Of a DNA stretch of 64,000 nt, positions 19,959-27,610 are shown one piece after another. Position numbers and translations under genes: made by a program. The stretch covers positions 388,501 to 452,500 of the forward strand of contig NZ_CP043639.1 of the NCBI RefSeq assembly GCF_014217605.1, in the 5' to 3' direction. The DNA comes from Sphingomonas sp. NBWT7 (GTDB taxonomy: Bacteria > Pseudomonadota > Alphaproteobacteria > Sphingomonadales > Sphingomonadaceae). Below the pieces are notes generated by a model. It was not told the DNA's origin. It did no database searches and saw only the letters and a program-made list of their open reading frames with translations. The first letter of the stretch is position 1; each line of letters begins with the position of its first letter.

Positions 19959-21245
19959 ATGGCGGGCGCATTGCGGGTGGCTTTGGCAGGATTGGGCACG
20001 GTCGGCGGCGGCGTGATCCGCGTGCTCGAGGCCAATCGCGATCTCATTACGCGTCGGGCTGGGCGAGCGATCGAGATCGTCGCGGTATCGGCGCGGGATC
20101 GCCACAAGGATCGCGGCGTCGACCTGTCAGGCTTCGAGTGGGTTGACGATACGACGGCGCTTTCGCAGTGCAACGCGGACGTGGTTGTCGAGCTTGTCGG
20201 GGGGGCGGACGGCCCCGCGCTTGCACTGGCGCGCGCCACCTTGGCCGCGAACAAGGGGTTAGTCACCGCCAACAAGGCGATGCTCGCGCATCACGGTCTC
20301 GAACTGGCGCAGGCGGCGGAGAGCGGGGGCGCCCCGCTGAAGTTCGAGGCCGCGGTCGCGGGCGGCATCCCCGTCATCAAGGGGCTACGTGAGGGCGCAG
20401 CGGCGAATGCGATCAGCCGCGTCTACGGCATCCTCAACGGCACATGCAATTTCATCCTCAGCAAGATGGAAGCCGAGGGTCGCGATTTCGCCGACGTCCT
20501 TGGCGAAGCGCAGGCGCTCGGTTTCGCCGAGGCCGACCCGTCGTTCGACATCGACGGGGTCGACGCCGCGCACAAGCTGTCGATCCTGTCATCGATCGCA
20601 TTCGGCACGCGCCCGTCGTTCGGCACCGTCGCGGCAAGCGGCATCCGTCACGTCATTGCCGCCGATATCGCCGAGGCGGCGGCATTGGGGTATCGCGTGC
20701 GGCTGGTCGGCATGGCCGAGGCGGGTGGCGGCGGGCTTTTCCAGCGCGTCCATGCGCATCTGGTGCCCAACGATCACCCGCTGGCGCACGTCACCGGGTC
20801 GACCAACGCGGTGGTGGCGGATGGCAATTTCGTCGGCCGACTACTCTTTCAGGGCGCGGGTGCGGGCGACGGGCCGACGGCGAGCGCAGTTGTGGCCGAC
20901 CTCATCGACATCGCGCGCGGCGAATATGGCCCGCCCTATGCCATGCCGGCCGCGTCGCTCGCCGACATGCCGGCCGCGGCGGCGGGCGAGCGTCGCGGCC
21001 GCGCCTATCTCCGCTTCACCGTTGCCGATCGCGTTGGCGTGCTGGCGGAGATCGCGGCGGCGATGCGCGACGCCAACGTGTCGATCGAGAGCCTGATTCA
21101 GCGCGCCGCCGCAGCAGACGGCACGGCCCTTGTCGCGATCGTCACGCACGAGGCGCCCGAGGCTAACGTGGCCGCGGCGCTTGAACGGCTGCGCGGATCA
21201 CAGAGCCTGTCGGGCGAGCCGCTGTGGATGCATATCCTCGATTGA
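19959..21245 (+). CDS. hom: homoserine dehydrogenase
   Basis: Reduces aspartate-semialdehyde to homoserine on the branch to threonine and methionine. 428 residues: N-terminal NAD(P)-binding site GLGTVGGG (11-18), the catalytic middle domain with NGTCNFIL and FAEADPSFDIDGVDAAHKL, and a C-terminal ACT domain (about 345-428, beginning with RAYLRFTVADRVGVLAEIA) expected to bind threonine for feedback control. The ribosome site AGAGGGG precedes the ATG. It stands alone, with a 200-base leader of no recognised structure after the PspC hairpin. Confidence 0.96.
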   Translation: MAGALRVALAGLGTVGGGVIRVLEANRDLITRRAGRAIEIVAVSARDRHKDRGVDLSGFEWVDDTTALSQCNADVVVELVGGADGPALALARATLAANKGLVTANKAMLAHHGLELAQAAESGGAPLKFEAAVAGGIPVIKGLREGAAANAISRVYGILNGTCNFILSKMEAEGRDFADVLGEAQALGFAEADPSFDIDGVDAAHKLSILSSIAFGTRPSFGTVAASGIRHVIAADIAEAAALGYRVRLVGMAEAGGGGLFQRVHAHLVPNDHPLAHVTGSTNAVVADGNFVGRLLFQGAGAGDGPTASAVVADLIDIARGEYGPPYAMPAASLADMPAAAAGERRGRAYLRFTVADRVGVLAEIAAAMRDANVSIESLIQRAAAADGTALVAIVTHEAPEANVAAALERLRGSQSLSGEPLWMHILD

Positions 21246-21263
21246 AGAGCGGCGCCGGGCCGC

Positions 21264-21602
21264 TCAGTTGCGCCCGGCGAACATGAACGCCGCGGCGCCG
21301 ACGAGGCAGGCGAACGCGCCCGCGTGCCGCCAGCTCAGCTGCTCGCCGAGCACCGCGACCGAGAAGACGCCGAACACCAGCAGCGTAATCACCTCCTGCG
21401 TGATTTTTAGCTGACCGCCCGTCCAGCCGTGTGCGAAGCCGATGCGATTGGCGGGCACCGCAAAGCAATATTCGACAAAGGCGATGCCCCAGCTGATCAG
21501 GATCACGATCGGTAGCGGCTTGGCCATCCCGCCCTTCAGATGCCAGTACCAGGCGGTCGTCATGAAGACGTTCGATACGACGAGCAGCGCGAGCGTAGGC
21601 AT
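21264..21602 (-). CDS. DUF486/DMT-superfamily small membrane protein
   Basis: A 112-residue protein with four predicted membrane helices, matching DUF486, a small branch of the drug/metabolite transporter superfamily. Recognisable segments are FMTTAWYWHLKG, SWGIAFVEYCFAVPANRIG and GGQLKITQEVITLLVFGVFSV. Substrate unknown. It ends 19 bases from the convergent homoserine dehydrogenase gene and starts 43 bases downstream of priA on the same strand, so it may be co-transcribed with priA. Confidence 0.85.
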   Translation of the reverse strand: MPTLALLVVSNVFMTTAWYWHLKGGMAKPLPIVILISWGIAFVEYCFAVPANRIGFAHGWTGGQLKITQEVITLLVFGVFSVAVLGEQLSWRHAGAFACLVGAAAFMFAGRN

Positions 21603-21644
21603 CGCCAGGGCTGTAGCGCGCTTCCCGGTCCCGGAACAGCAGCG

Positions 21645-23813
21645 CTACAGAAAACTGTAGGGATCGACGTCCACCGCGACGCGCACCTTGGCGGGCCAGT
21701 CGAGCGCGCCCAGCCAGCCACGGATCACGTCCTGCACGTCGAGTGCGCGGCGTGCGTGGACAAGCAGCCGGAAGCGATGGCGACCGCGCAGCATCGCGAG
21801 CGGGGCGGGGGCGGGGCCGTAGACGTGCATGCCGTCGACCTGCGGCGCGGCGCGGCCGATCGCCTGCGCCACGTCCTTCGCGCAGCCCTGATCCTCGCTC
21901 GACACGATGATCGCGGCGTAGCGGCCGAACGGCGGCGCGCCGGCATCCTGCCGCGCCTCGATCTCGGCGGCGTAGAAGGCGTCGGCGTCGCCGGTAATCA
22001 GCGCCTGCATCACCTGCGCGCCGGGGCTGTGCGTCTGGATGAAGACGCGTCCCGGCTTCTCTCCGCGGCCGGCACGGCCCGATACCTGGCGGATCTGCTG
22101 GAAGGTCCGCTCGGCGGCACGCAGGTCGCCGCCCTCGAGCCCAAGATCGGCGTCGATCACGCCGACCAGCGTCAGATTGGGGAAATGATAGCCCTTGGTG
22201 ACGAGCTGTGTGCCGACGACGATGTCGATCGCGCCAGCCTCCATCCGGCCGACGAACTCGGCCGCCTTGGCCGGCGACCAGATCGTGTCCGACGTGACGA
22301 TCGCGACGCGCGCCTCGGGGAACAGCGCGGACACCTCGTCGGCGATGCGCTCGACGCCTGGCCCGCACGCGACCAGGCTGTCCTCCTCGCCACATTCGGG
22401 GCAGGCGCGTGGGATCGGTTCGATATGGCCGCAATGGTGGCAGGCGAGCCGGCGCGTCAGCCGGTGCTCGACCATCCACGCGGTACAATTGGGGCATTGA
22501 AAGCGATGGCCGCAGTGCCGGCACAAGGTGAGCGGCGCGTAGCCGCGGCGGTTGAGGAACAGCAGCGATTGCTCACCGCGCGCGAGCGTTTCCTCCAGCG
22601 CGACGACCAGCGGCGGTGCGATCCACCGCCCGCGATCGGGCTTATGCTCGAGCAGATCGATCGCCTCGATCGCGGGGAGCTCGGCCGCGCCGTATCGGCC
22701 GGGCAGCTTGACCTCGGCGTAATTGCCGAGCGTGACCTGTTGGCGCGTTTCGATCGCCGGCGTCGCCGAAGCGAGGATCACCGGACATTCCTCGAACTTG
22801 CCGCGCATCACCGCGACATCGCGCGCGTGATAGTGGACGCCGTCCCCCTGCTTGAAGCTCGTCTCGTGCGCCTCGTCGACGACGATGAGGCCGAGATCGG
22901 CGTACGGCAGGAACAGCGCCGATCGCGCGCCGACGGTAACCAGCGCCTCGCCGCTGGCGATCGCGCGCCACGCGCGGCGGCGTTGGGTGGAGCGCAAGCC
23001 CGAATGCCAGGCCACCGGCTCGCAGCCGAAGCGATCGTGAAAGCGCTTGAGAAACGGCTCGGTCAGCGCGATCTCGGGCAGCAGCACCAGCACTTGGCGG
23101 CCGGCACGGATCGCCTCGGCCACCGCTTCGAAATAGACCTCGGTCTTGCCCGACCCCGTCACGCCGTCGAGCAGCGTCGGGCGGAAAGCCTTGGCGACGA
23201 CGTCGCGCGCCAATGTGCCAGCGGCGTGCTGTTGATCGTCTGCCAGGGTCGGCGGCGCATGATCCGGATCGGGCACGGGATAGGGGCTGTCGATATCGAC
23301 TTCGACCGGTTCGATCGCACCGATCTTGCACAGGCCGCGGATGACGCCATCGGACACGTCGGCGATCGTCGCCAGTTCGCGGATCAGGCCCTGACGGTCG
23401 CCGATCCGTTCCAGCGCCTGTGCGCGTTGCGGGGTAAGGCGCTCGGGAACGAGGCCAGTTGCGCGATATTCGGTGACGACGCGCGCGCCTTCGAGCGCGG
23501 AGGTTGACGACAGCGCCATGCGCACCACCGCCGCCGGCGGCGCGAGATAATAATCGGCGGTCCATTCGACCAGCCGGCGCAGCGCGGGGCGCAGCGGCGG
23601 CACGCTGGCGACACCCATCAGGTTGCGCAGGCGGTTGTCGCCGACCTCCGCGTCCGACGGCAACCGCTCGGGTTCCCACACCACGCCGAGCAGCTGGCGC
23701 GGCCCGAGCGGCGCGACCACGATCGAGCCGGGCTCGACCGCCATGCCATGCGGCACGCGATAATCGAGCGGCCCAAGGGCGGAATTGAGGACGAGAACAC
23801 GGGCGCGAGACAT
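21645..23813 (-). CDS. priA: primosomal protein N' (replication restart helicase PriA)
   Basis: Superfamily 2 helicase that reloads the replisome at stalled forks. 722 residues from ATG 23813: N-terminal DNA-binding domain, Walker A GVTGSGKT at 217-224, DEAH at 313-316, and the zinc-binding insert with paired cysteines (CRHCGH, CPNC, CHHCGH, CPECG) in the middle. Helicase motifs V/VI appear as TQLVTKGYHFPN and QQIRQVSGRAGRGEKPG. The frame is open 14 codons further upstream but there overlaps the leader of the divergent recombinase gene. Domain content and length are normal. Confidence 0.96.
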   Translation of the reverse strand: MSRARVLVLNSALGPLDYRVPHGMAVEPGSIVVAPLGPRQLLGVVWEPERLPSDAEVGDNRLRNLMGVASVPPLRPALRRLVEWTADYYLAPPAAVVRMALSSTSALEGARVVTEYRATGLVPERLTPQRAQALERIGDRQGLIRELATIADVSDGVIRGLCKIGAIEPVEVDIDSPYPVPDPDHAPPTLADDQQHAAGTLARDVVAKAFRPTLLDGVTGSGKTEVYFEAVAEAIRAGRQVLVLLPEIALTEPFLKRFHDRFGCEPVAWHSGLRSTQRRRAWRAIASGEALVTVGARSALFLPYADLGLIVVDEAHETSFKQGDGVHYHARDVAVMRGKFEECPVILASATPAIETRQQVTLGNYAEVKLPGRYGAAELPAIEAIDLLEHKPDRGRWIAPPLVVALEETLARGEQSLLFLNRRGYAPLTLCRHCGHRFQCPNCTAWMVEHRLTRRLACHHCGHIEPIPRACPECGEEDSLVACGPGVERIADEVSALFPEARVAIVTSDTIWSPAKAAEFVGRMEAGAIDIVVGTQLVTKGYHFPNLTLVGVIDADLGLEGGDLRAAERTFQQIRQVSGRAGRGEKPGRVFIQTHSPGAQVMQALITGDADAFYAAEIEARQDAGAPPFGRYAAIIVSSEDQGCAKDVAQAIGRAAPQVDGMHVYGPAPAPLAMLRGRHRFRLLVHARRALDVQDVIRGWLGALDWPAKVRVAVDVDPYSFL

Positions 23814-23871
23814 CGCATGGGCATATGGGGCGCAGGCGACTCGGAGGAAAGGCAATGGTAAAGCCCGCCGC

Positions 23872-24756
23872 GTGGAAGATCTGCCCGACCTTTATGCCGC
23901 TCACCTCCTGCGCGATCGCCGCCGCTCGGTTCACACCGTCCGCGCCTATCGCGCCACCACGGCGCGGCTGATCGGCTTTCTCGGCCGCCACTGGGGATGC
24001 AGCGTCGATCGCGCGGCGTTGTCGGCGACCAGCGCGTCCGATCTGCGTGCCTTTTTGGCGCAGCGGCGCGGCGACGGCCTGTCGAACGCGTCCGCGGCGC
24101 GCGAGTTGTCGGCGGCACGCGATTTCCTTGGCTGGGCGAACGGGGAGGGCGGTCGCCCGGCGTTGAAGGGGCCGCGCGTGCGCAAGGGCGTGCCGCGGCC
24201 GATCGCGCCGCACGAGGCGCTCGCGCTTGCCGAGGAAGTCGCCGCCGGATCGCGCGTCGATTGGGTCGGCAAGCGCGACTGGGCGCTGCTGCTGCTCCTT
24301 TATGGTGCTGGCCTGCGGATCGGCGAGGCGCTCGCGCTCACCGGGTCGGCGCTGCCGCTCGGCGAGACGATCACCGTGACGGGCAAGCGCGACAAGATGC
24401 GCATCGTCCCGCTGCTGCCGCAGGTTCGTGAAGCGATCGAGGCCTATGTAGCGGCGGTGCCGTCGGCGCTGGCGCACGACATCCCGCTGTTCCTCGGGCT
24501 GCGCGGCGGTCCGCTCGCACCCGGGGTGGTGCGCGCCAGCGTACGAACGGCGCGGGCGACGCTCGGCTTGTCGGATCGCACGACCCCGCACGCGCTGCGT
24601 CACTCGTTCGCAACGCATCTGCTGGGTCGCGGCGCGGACCTGCGCGCGCTTCAGGAACTGCTCGGCCATGCCAGCCTCGGCTCGACACAGATCTACACGG
24701 CGGTCGATGCGGCGCATCTGCTCGACGTCTATCGCAACGCGCACCCGCGTGCTTGA
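23872..24756 (+). CDS. xerC: tyrosine recombinase, XerC type
   Basis: Site-specific recombinase probably acting with XerD at dif to resolve chromosome dimers. 294 residues from GTG 23872. The catalytic residues are visible: Arg in GAGLRIGEAL, Lys region GKRDKMRIVPL, His-X-X-Arg in HALRHSFATH, His in LLGHASLGSTQIYT and the nucleophile Tyr in the same segment (IYT). The N-terminal SAM-like domain includes RRRSVHTVRAYR. The start is doubtful: the best ribosome site (GGAGGA, 6 bases before ATG 23855) points into another frame, and one added base between 23855 and 23872 would join them. Adjacency to priA is typical of alphaproteobacteria. Confidence 0.9.
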   Translation: MEDLPDLYAAHLLRDRRRSVHTVRAYRATTARLIGFLGRHWGCSVDRAALSATSASDLRAFLAQRRGDGLSNASAARELSAARDFLGWANGEGGRPALKGPRVRKGVPRPIAPHEALALAEEVAAGSRVDWVGKRDWALLLLLYGAGLRIGEALALTGSALPLGETITVTGKRDKMRIVPLLPQVREAIEAYVAAVPSALAHDIPLFLGLRGGPLAPGVVRASVRTARATLGLSDRTTPHALRHSFATHLLGRGADLRALQELLGHASLGSTQIYTAVDAAHLLDVYRNAHPRA

Positions 24757-24826
24757 ACGGCGATGCGCCTCTGGCATGCCGGGCACCCCATCGCTATGTG
24801 GTTTCACCTGATACCAGGAGATCGTG

Positions 24827-25906
24827 ATGCGCGTCGGCGTGCCTAAGGAAATTAAGAATCACGAATATCGCGTCGGCCTCACGCCCGGTGCGGTGCGCGA
24901 ATATGCCGCGCGCGGCCATGAGGTGCTGGTCGAGACGGGCGCCGGCACGGGCATCGCGGCGGACGACGAGGCCTATGTCGCCGCCGGCGCGCGGATCGTG
25001 CCGACTGCGCAGGAGGTGTTCGCCGAGGCGCAGATGATCGTGAAGGTCAAGGAACCGCAGCCGAGCGAGTGGGTGCAGCTGCGCGAGGACCAAATCCTTT
25101 TCACCTATCTTCACCTCGCCCCGGATCCCGAGCAGGCGAAGGGCCTGATGGCGTCGGGCGTGACGGCTGTCGCCTATGAAACGGTGACCGATCGGTTGGG
25201 CGGGCTGCCGCTGCTCGCGCCGATGAGCGAGGTCGCCGGCCGGTTGTCGATCGAGGCGGCCGGCGCGGCGCTGAAGGCGTATAATGGCGGCCGCGGCGTG
25301 CTTCTCGGCGGCGTACCGGGGGTTGCGCCAGCGCGCATCGTCGTGCTCGGCGGCGGCGTCGTCGGCACGCATGCGGCGCGCATGGCCGTCGGCCTGGGCG
25401 CCGAGGTGACGATCGTCGACCGCTCGATCCCGCGGCTGCGTCAGCTCGACGAGCTGTTCCAGGGTCGCGTGCGCACCCGCGTCTCGACGCTCGAGGCGAT
25501 CGAGCACGAGATCAGCGAGGCGGACGCAGTGATCGGCGCGGTGCTCATCCCCGGCGCCTCGGCACCGAAGCTGGTGACGCGGACGATGCTCGGCCACATG
25601 AAGCGCCGCGCGGTGCTGGTCGATGTCGCGATCGACCAGGGTGGCTGCTTCGAGACGAGCCATGCGACGACGCACGCCGACCCGACCTACGAAGTCGACG
25701 GGGTGATCCACTATTGCGTCGCGAACATGCCCGGCGCGGTGCCGCTGACGTCGAGCCACGCGCTCAATAACGCGACGCTGCCCTATGGCCTGGCGCTTGC
25801 CGACAAGGGCGTGGCTGCGTGCGATGGGGATCCGGGGTTGAAGGCGGGCCTGAACGTGCAGGGCGGCCGTATCGTCAACGAGGCGGTGGCCGAGAGCCTG
25901 CGCTGA
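24827..25906 (+). CDS. ald: alanine dehydrogenase
   Basis: NAD-dependent interconversion of L-alanine and pyruvate plus ammonia. 359 residues, normal length. N-terminal signature RVGVPKEIKNHEYRVGLTP, the catalytic Lys/His segments (VKVKEPQPSEW; FTYLHLAPD) and the NAD-binding GGGVVGTHAA are all present; AMRV-type nucleotide site is followed by VDVAIDQGGCFETSHATTH. AGGAGA lies 7 bases before ATG 24827, preferred over the GTG one codon earlier. It is a single-gene unit with its own terminator. Confidence 0.96.
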   Translation: MRVGVPKEIKNHEYRVGLTPGAVREYAARGHEVLVETGAGTGIAADDEAYVAAGARIVPTAQEVFAEAQMIVKVKEPQPSEWVQLREDQILFTYLHLAPDPEQAKGLMASGVTAVAYETVTDRLGGLPLLAPMSEVAGRLSIEAAGAALKAYNGGRGVLLGGVPGVAPARIVVLGGGVVGTHAARMAVGLGAEVTIVDRSIPRLRQLDELFQGRVRTRVSTLEAIEHEISEADAVIGAVLIPGASAPKLVTRTMLGHMKRRAVLVDVAIDQGGCFETSHATTHADPTYEVDGVIHYCVANMPGAVPLTSSHALNNATLPYGLALADKGVAACDGDPGLKAGLNVQGGRIVNEAVAESLR

Positions 25907-25940
25907 TCGCCCTGCCCGCGGGCGCTTATCGACGAACAGG

Positions 25941-25979
25941 AAAAAAGCCTCGATCCGGTTGGCCGGGTCGGGGCTTTTT
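25941..25979 (+). terminator. rho-independent terminator after ald
   Basis: Stem AAAAAGCC-T-CGATCCGG pairs with CCGGGTCG-G-GGCTTTTT around a TTGG loop and ends in five T, 35 bases after the ald stop. The A-run on the left arm makes it usable in both directions, so it may also end minus-strand transcripts. Confidence 0.88.
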
Positions 25980-26015
25980 GCTGAGCCTAGCGCGTGGTTG
26001 GCCGGCGCTCAGATT

Positions 26016-26069
26016 GGCCCGGTCGTACACACCACCCGTCTAGCCACGGAGAGGGTGTCCGACCGGGCC
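26016..26069. repeat. long hairpin beside the 17-residue reading frame
   Basis: GGCCCGGTCG (26016-26025) pairs with CGACCGGGCC (26060-26069), extended by CACACC/GGTGTC after a small internal bulge. No T-run follows on either strand. On the minus strand it lies just after the small frame ending at 26083, so it could stabilise or end that transcript. Confidence 0.6.
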
Positions 26070-26082
26070 TGAACCTAAACCC

Positions 26083-26136
26083 TTACCAGGGCTTCAGTTC
26101 GGTGCCGTAGATAAGCGCGAGAATGAAAGCGAGCAT
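26083..26136 (-). CDS. possible 17-residue hydrophobic peptide
   Basis: An ATG at 26136 opens 17 codons (MLAFILALIYGTELKPW) ending in TAA, in a 384-base gap between ald and the EAL gene. GGGAG lies 7 bases before the ATG; the leader AGGGAGTTCG is identical in wording to that of the small exported protein at 35526-35771. The product is a hydrophobic stretch with a polar tail, as in small membrane peptides. Upstream the DNA is AT-rich (26180-26200), suitable for a promoter, and downstream is the hairpin at 26016-26069. Size prevents proof by eye; conservation in related genomes would decide. Confidence 0.4.
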   Translation of the reverse strand: MLAFILALIYGTELKPW

Positions 26137-26290
26137 GACGAACTCCCTAGTTATTAGCGTCGCTGGGACGCCCGCTCGAATTAACAACTTATTTACCTTT
26201 TCGCAATCGCTTGTCCGCGCCTGTCGCTGTGCCGCGACGGGACGACGTGCTTAAGAGTATCTTCAATCTTCGCGCGCTAGCGTCGCCGCT

Positions 26291-27610
26291 ATGTCCGCTT
26301 CTGGCTACAACACCATCGTCGCCGCGCCCGAGCGCCGCGCCGGTATCACGCCGCCGAAAGCAGCGGCCTATCGCCCGACGTGGCGGTTCGTTGTGCTGGC
26401 CGCGATCGACAATTTCGCCGCGCTTCGACGGCACGTAGGCTGCGCTCGTGCCGAAACGCTGGTCAGCGATGTCACTAGTCGGCTGAGCGTAGAGATTCCC
26501 GCGCTGCGCTTCGCGCTGGCGGGGCGCGACATGATCGAGCTGACGTTCGAGGGTGATTTCGCGGAGGAGGTCGACCGTACGATCGACCGGCTACGTCGCG
26601 CGTGTGAACCACCGTTCGATCTCGACGGGGAGCAGCACGAGATTGACGTCGTCTTCGGTGCCGCGATCGGTCGCGCGACGCAGGTTGATGACGTGCGATT
26701 GATCGAGGAGGCCGAGGCAGCGCTGGCCGAGGCACGCGCGCTGCGCAAACCGGTAACGCATGACGTGACCGGACCGGGCGGGCGCGAGGCGCGCCGACTG
26801 GTCGATGAGTTGCGCGTCGCCGTCGACGAAGACCAGCTGCTGCTGCTCTATCAGCCCAAGATCAACGTTCGGCGGCAGGAGGTGTGCAGTGCCGAGGCGC
26901 TGCTCCGCTGGCGCCATCCCGAGCGCGGCCTGGTGCTGCCGGGTGATTTCATCGCCGCCGCCGAGGACGGCGGGGTAATCGACCTGTTGACCTTGTGGAC
27001 GATTCGTCGCGCGATCGCCGATCAGCGACGGCTGCAGGCGGGCGGCCACGATCTGCGCATCTTTATCAATATCTCCGGCCAGCTGCTCGCTGACGTCGCG
27101 TTCGTCCAGGCTGCCTGCCGGCTGGTCGCGGAGGCCGATGCTAAGCTCGGGTTCGAGGTGACCGAAACCTCGGTGATCCGCGACCCGCAGTCCGCGATCG
27201 CCAATCTCCAGCGTTTCGCCGATATCGGCATCGTCATCGCGATCGACGATTATGGTGCCGGCCTCTCCAGCCTTGCCTATCTCAAGCAGTTGCCCGCGCG
27301 CGAACTGAAGATCGACAAGCTGTTCGTCACGCAATTGACCAGTTCAAATCGCGACCCGCTAATCGTCCGGTCGACGATCGATCTTGCGCATGCGCTGGAG
27401 ATGGAGGTTGTTGCGGAAGGGGTGGAGACGCACGCGTCGCTCGCGCTGCTCACCGTGATGGGATGCGACATGGTGCAGGGGTTCCTGATCAGCCGGCCGA
27501 TCGCGATCGAGGCTCTGGAAACGTTCCTCGACGAGGATCGTCATCATCAGGCGCCGCAGGACACACGTGCCTCGTTCAATCGACTGGCGACGGTCTGGAA
27601 GCGCGGGTGA
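26291..27610 (+). CDS. EAL-domain c-di-GMP phosphodiesterase with degenerate GGDEF-like N-terminus
   Basis: A 439-residue cytoplasmic protein. Residues about 175-415 are an EAL domain with every catalytic element: AEALLRW (EAL), NISGQLL (metal-binding Asn), EVTETS, IDDYGAG (double Asp), ELKIDKLF (Lys), VVAEGVET and QGFLISRP. It should therefore hydrolyse c-di-GMP to pGpG. The first 160 residues resemble a GGDEF fold (AALRRHVGCARAE; VVFGAAIGRA) but have no GGDEF motif, so no cyclase activity is expected. It starts the three-gene signalling operon; its TGA overlaps the kinase GTG (GTGA). Confidence 0.9.
   Translation: MSASGYNTIVAAPERRAGITPPKAAAYRPTWRFVVLAAIDNFAALRRHVGCARAETLVSDVTSRLSVEIPALRFALAGRDMIELTFEGDFAEEVDRTIDRLRRACEPPFDLDGEQHEIDVVFGAAIGRATQVDDVRLIEEAEAALAEARALRKPVTHDVTGPGGREARRLVDELRVAVDEDQLLLLYQPKINVRRQEVCSAEALLRWRHPERGLVLPGDFIAAAEDGGVIDLLTLWTIRRAIADQRRLQAGGHDLRIFINISGQLLADVAFVQAACRLVAEADAKLGFEVTETSVIRDPQSAIANLQRFADIGIVIAIDDYGAGLSSLAYLKQLPARELKIDKLFVTQLTSSNRDPLIVRSTIDLAHALEMEVVAEGVETHASLALLTVMGCDMVQGFLISRPIAIEALETFLDEDRHHQAPQDTRASFNRLATVWKRG

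Noticed and set aside
22642..24807. 721-codon minus-strand frame across priA and xerC
   Set aside because: It crosses both genes in a different frame and encodes an Arg-rich product with no domain.
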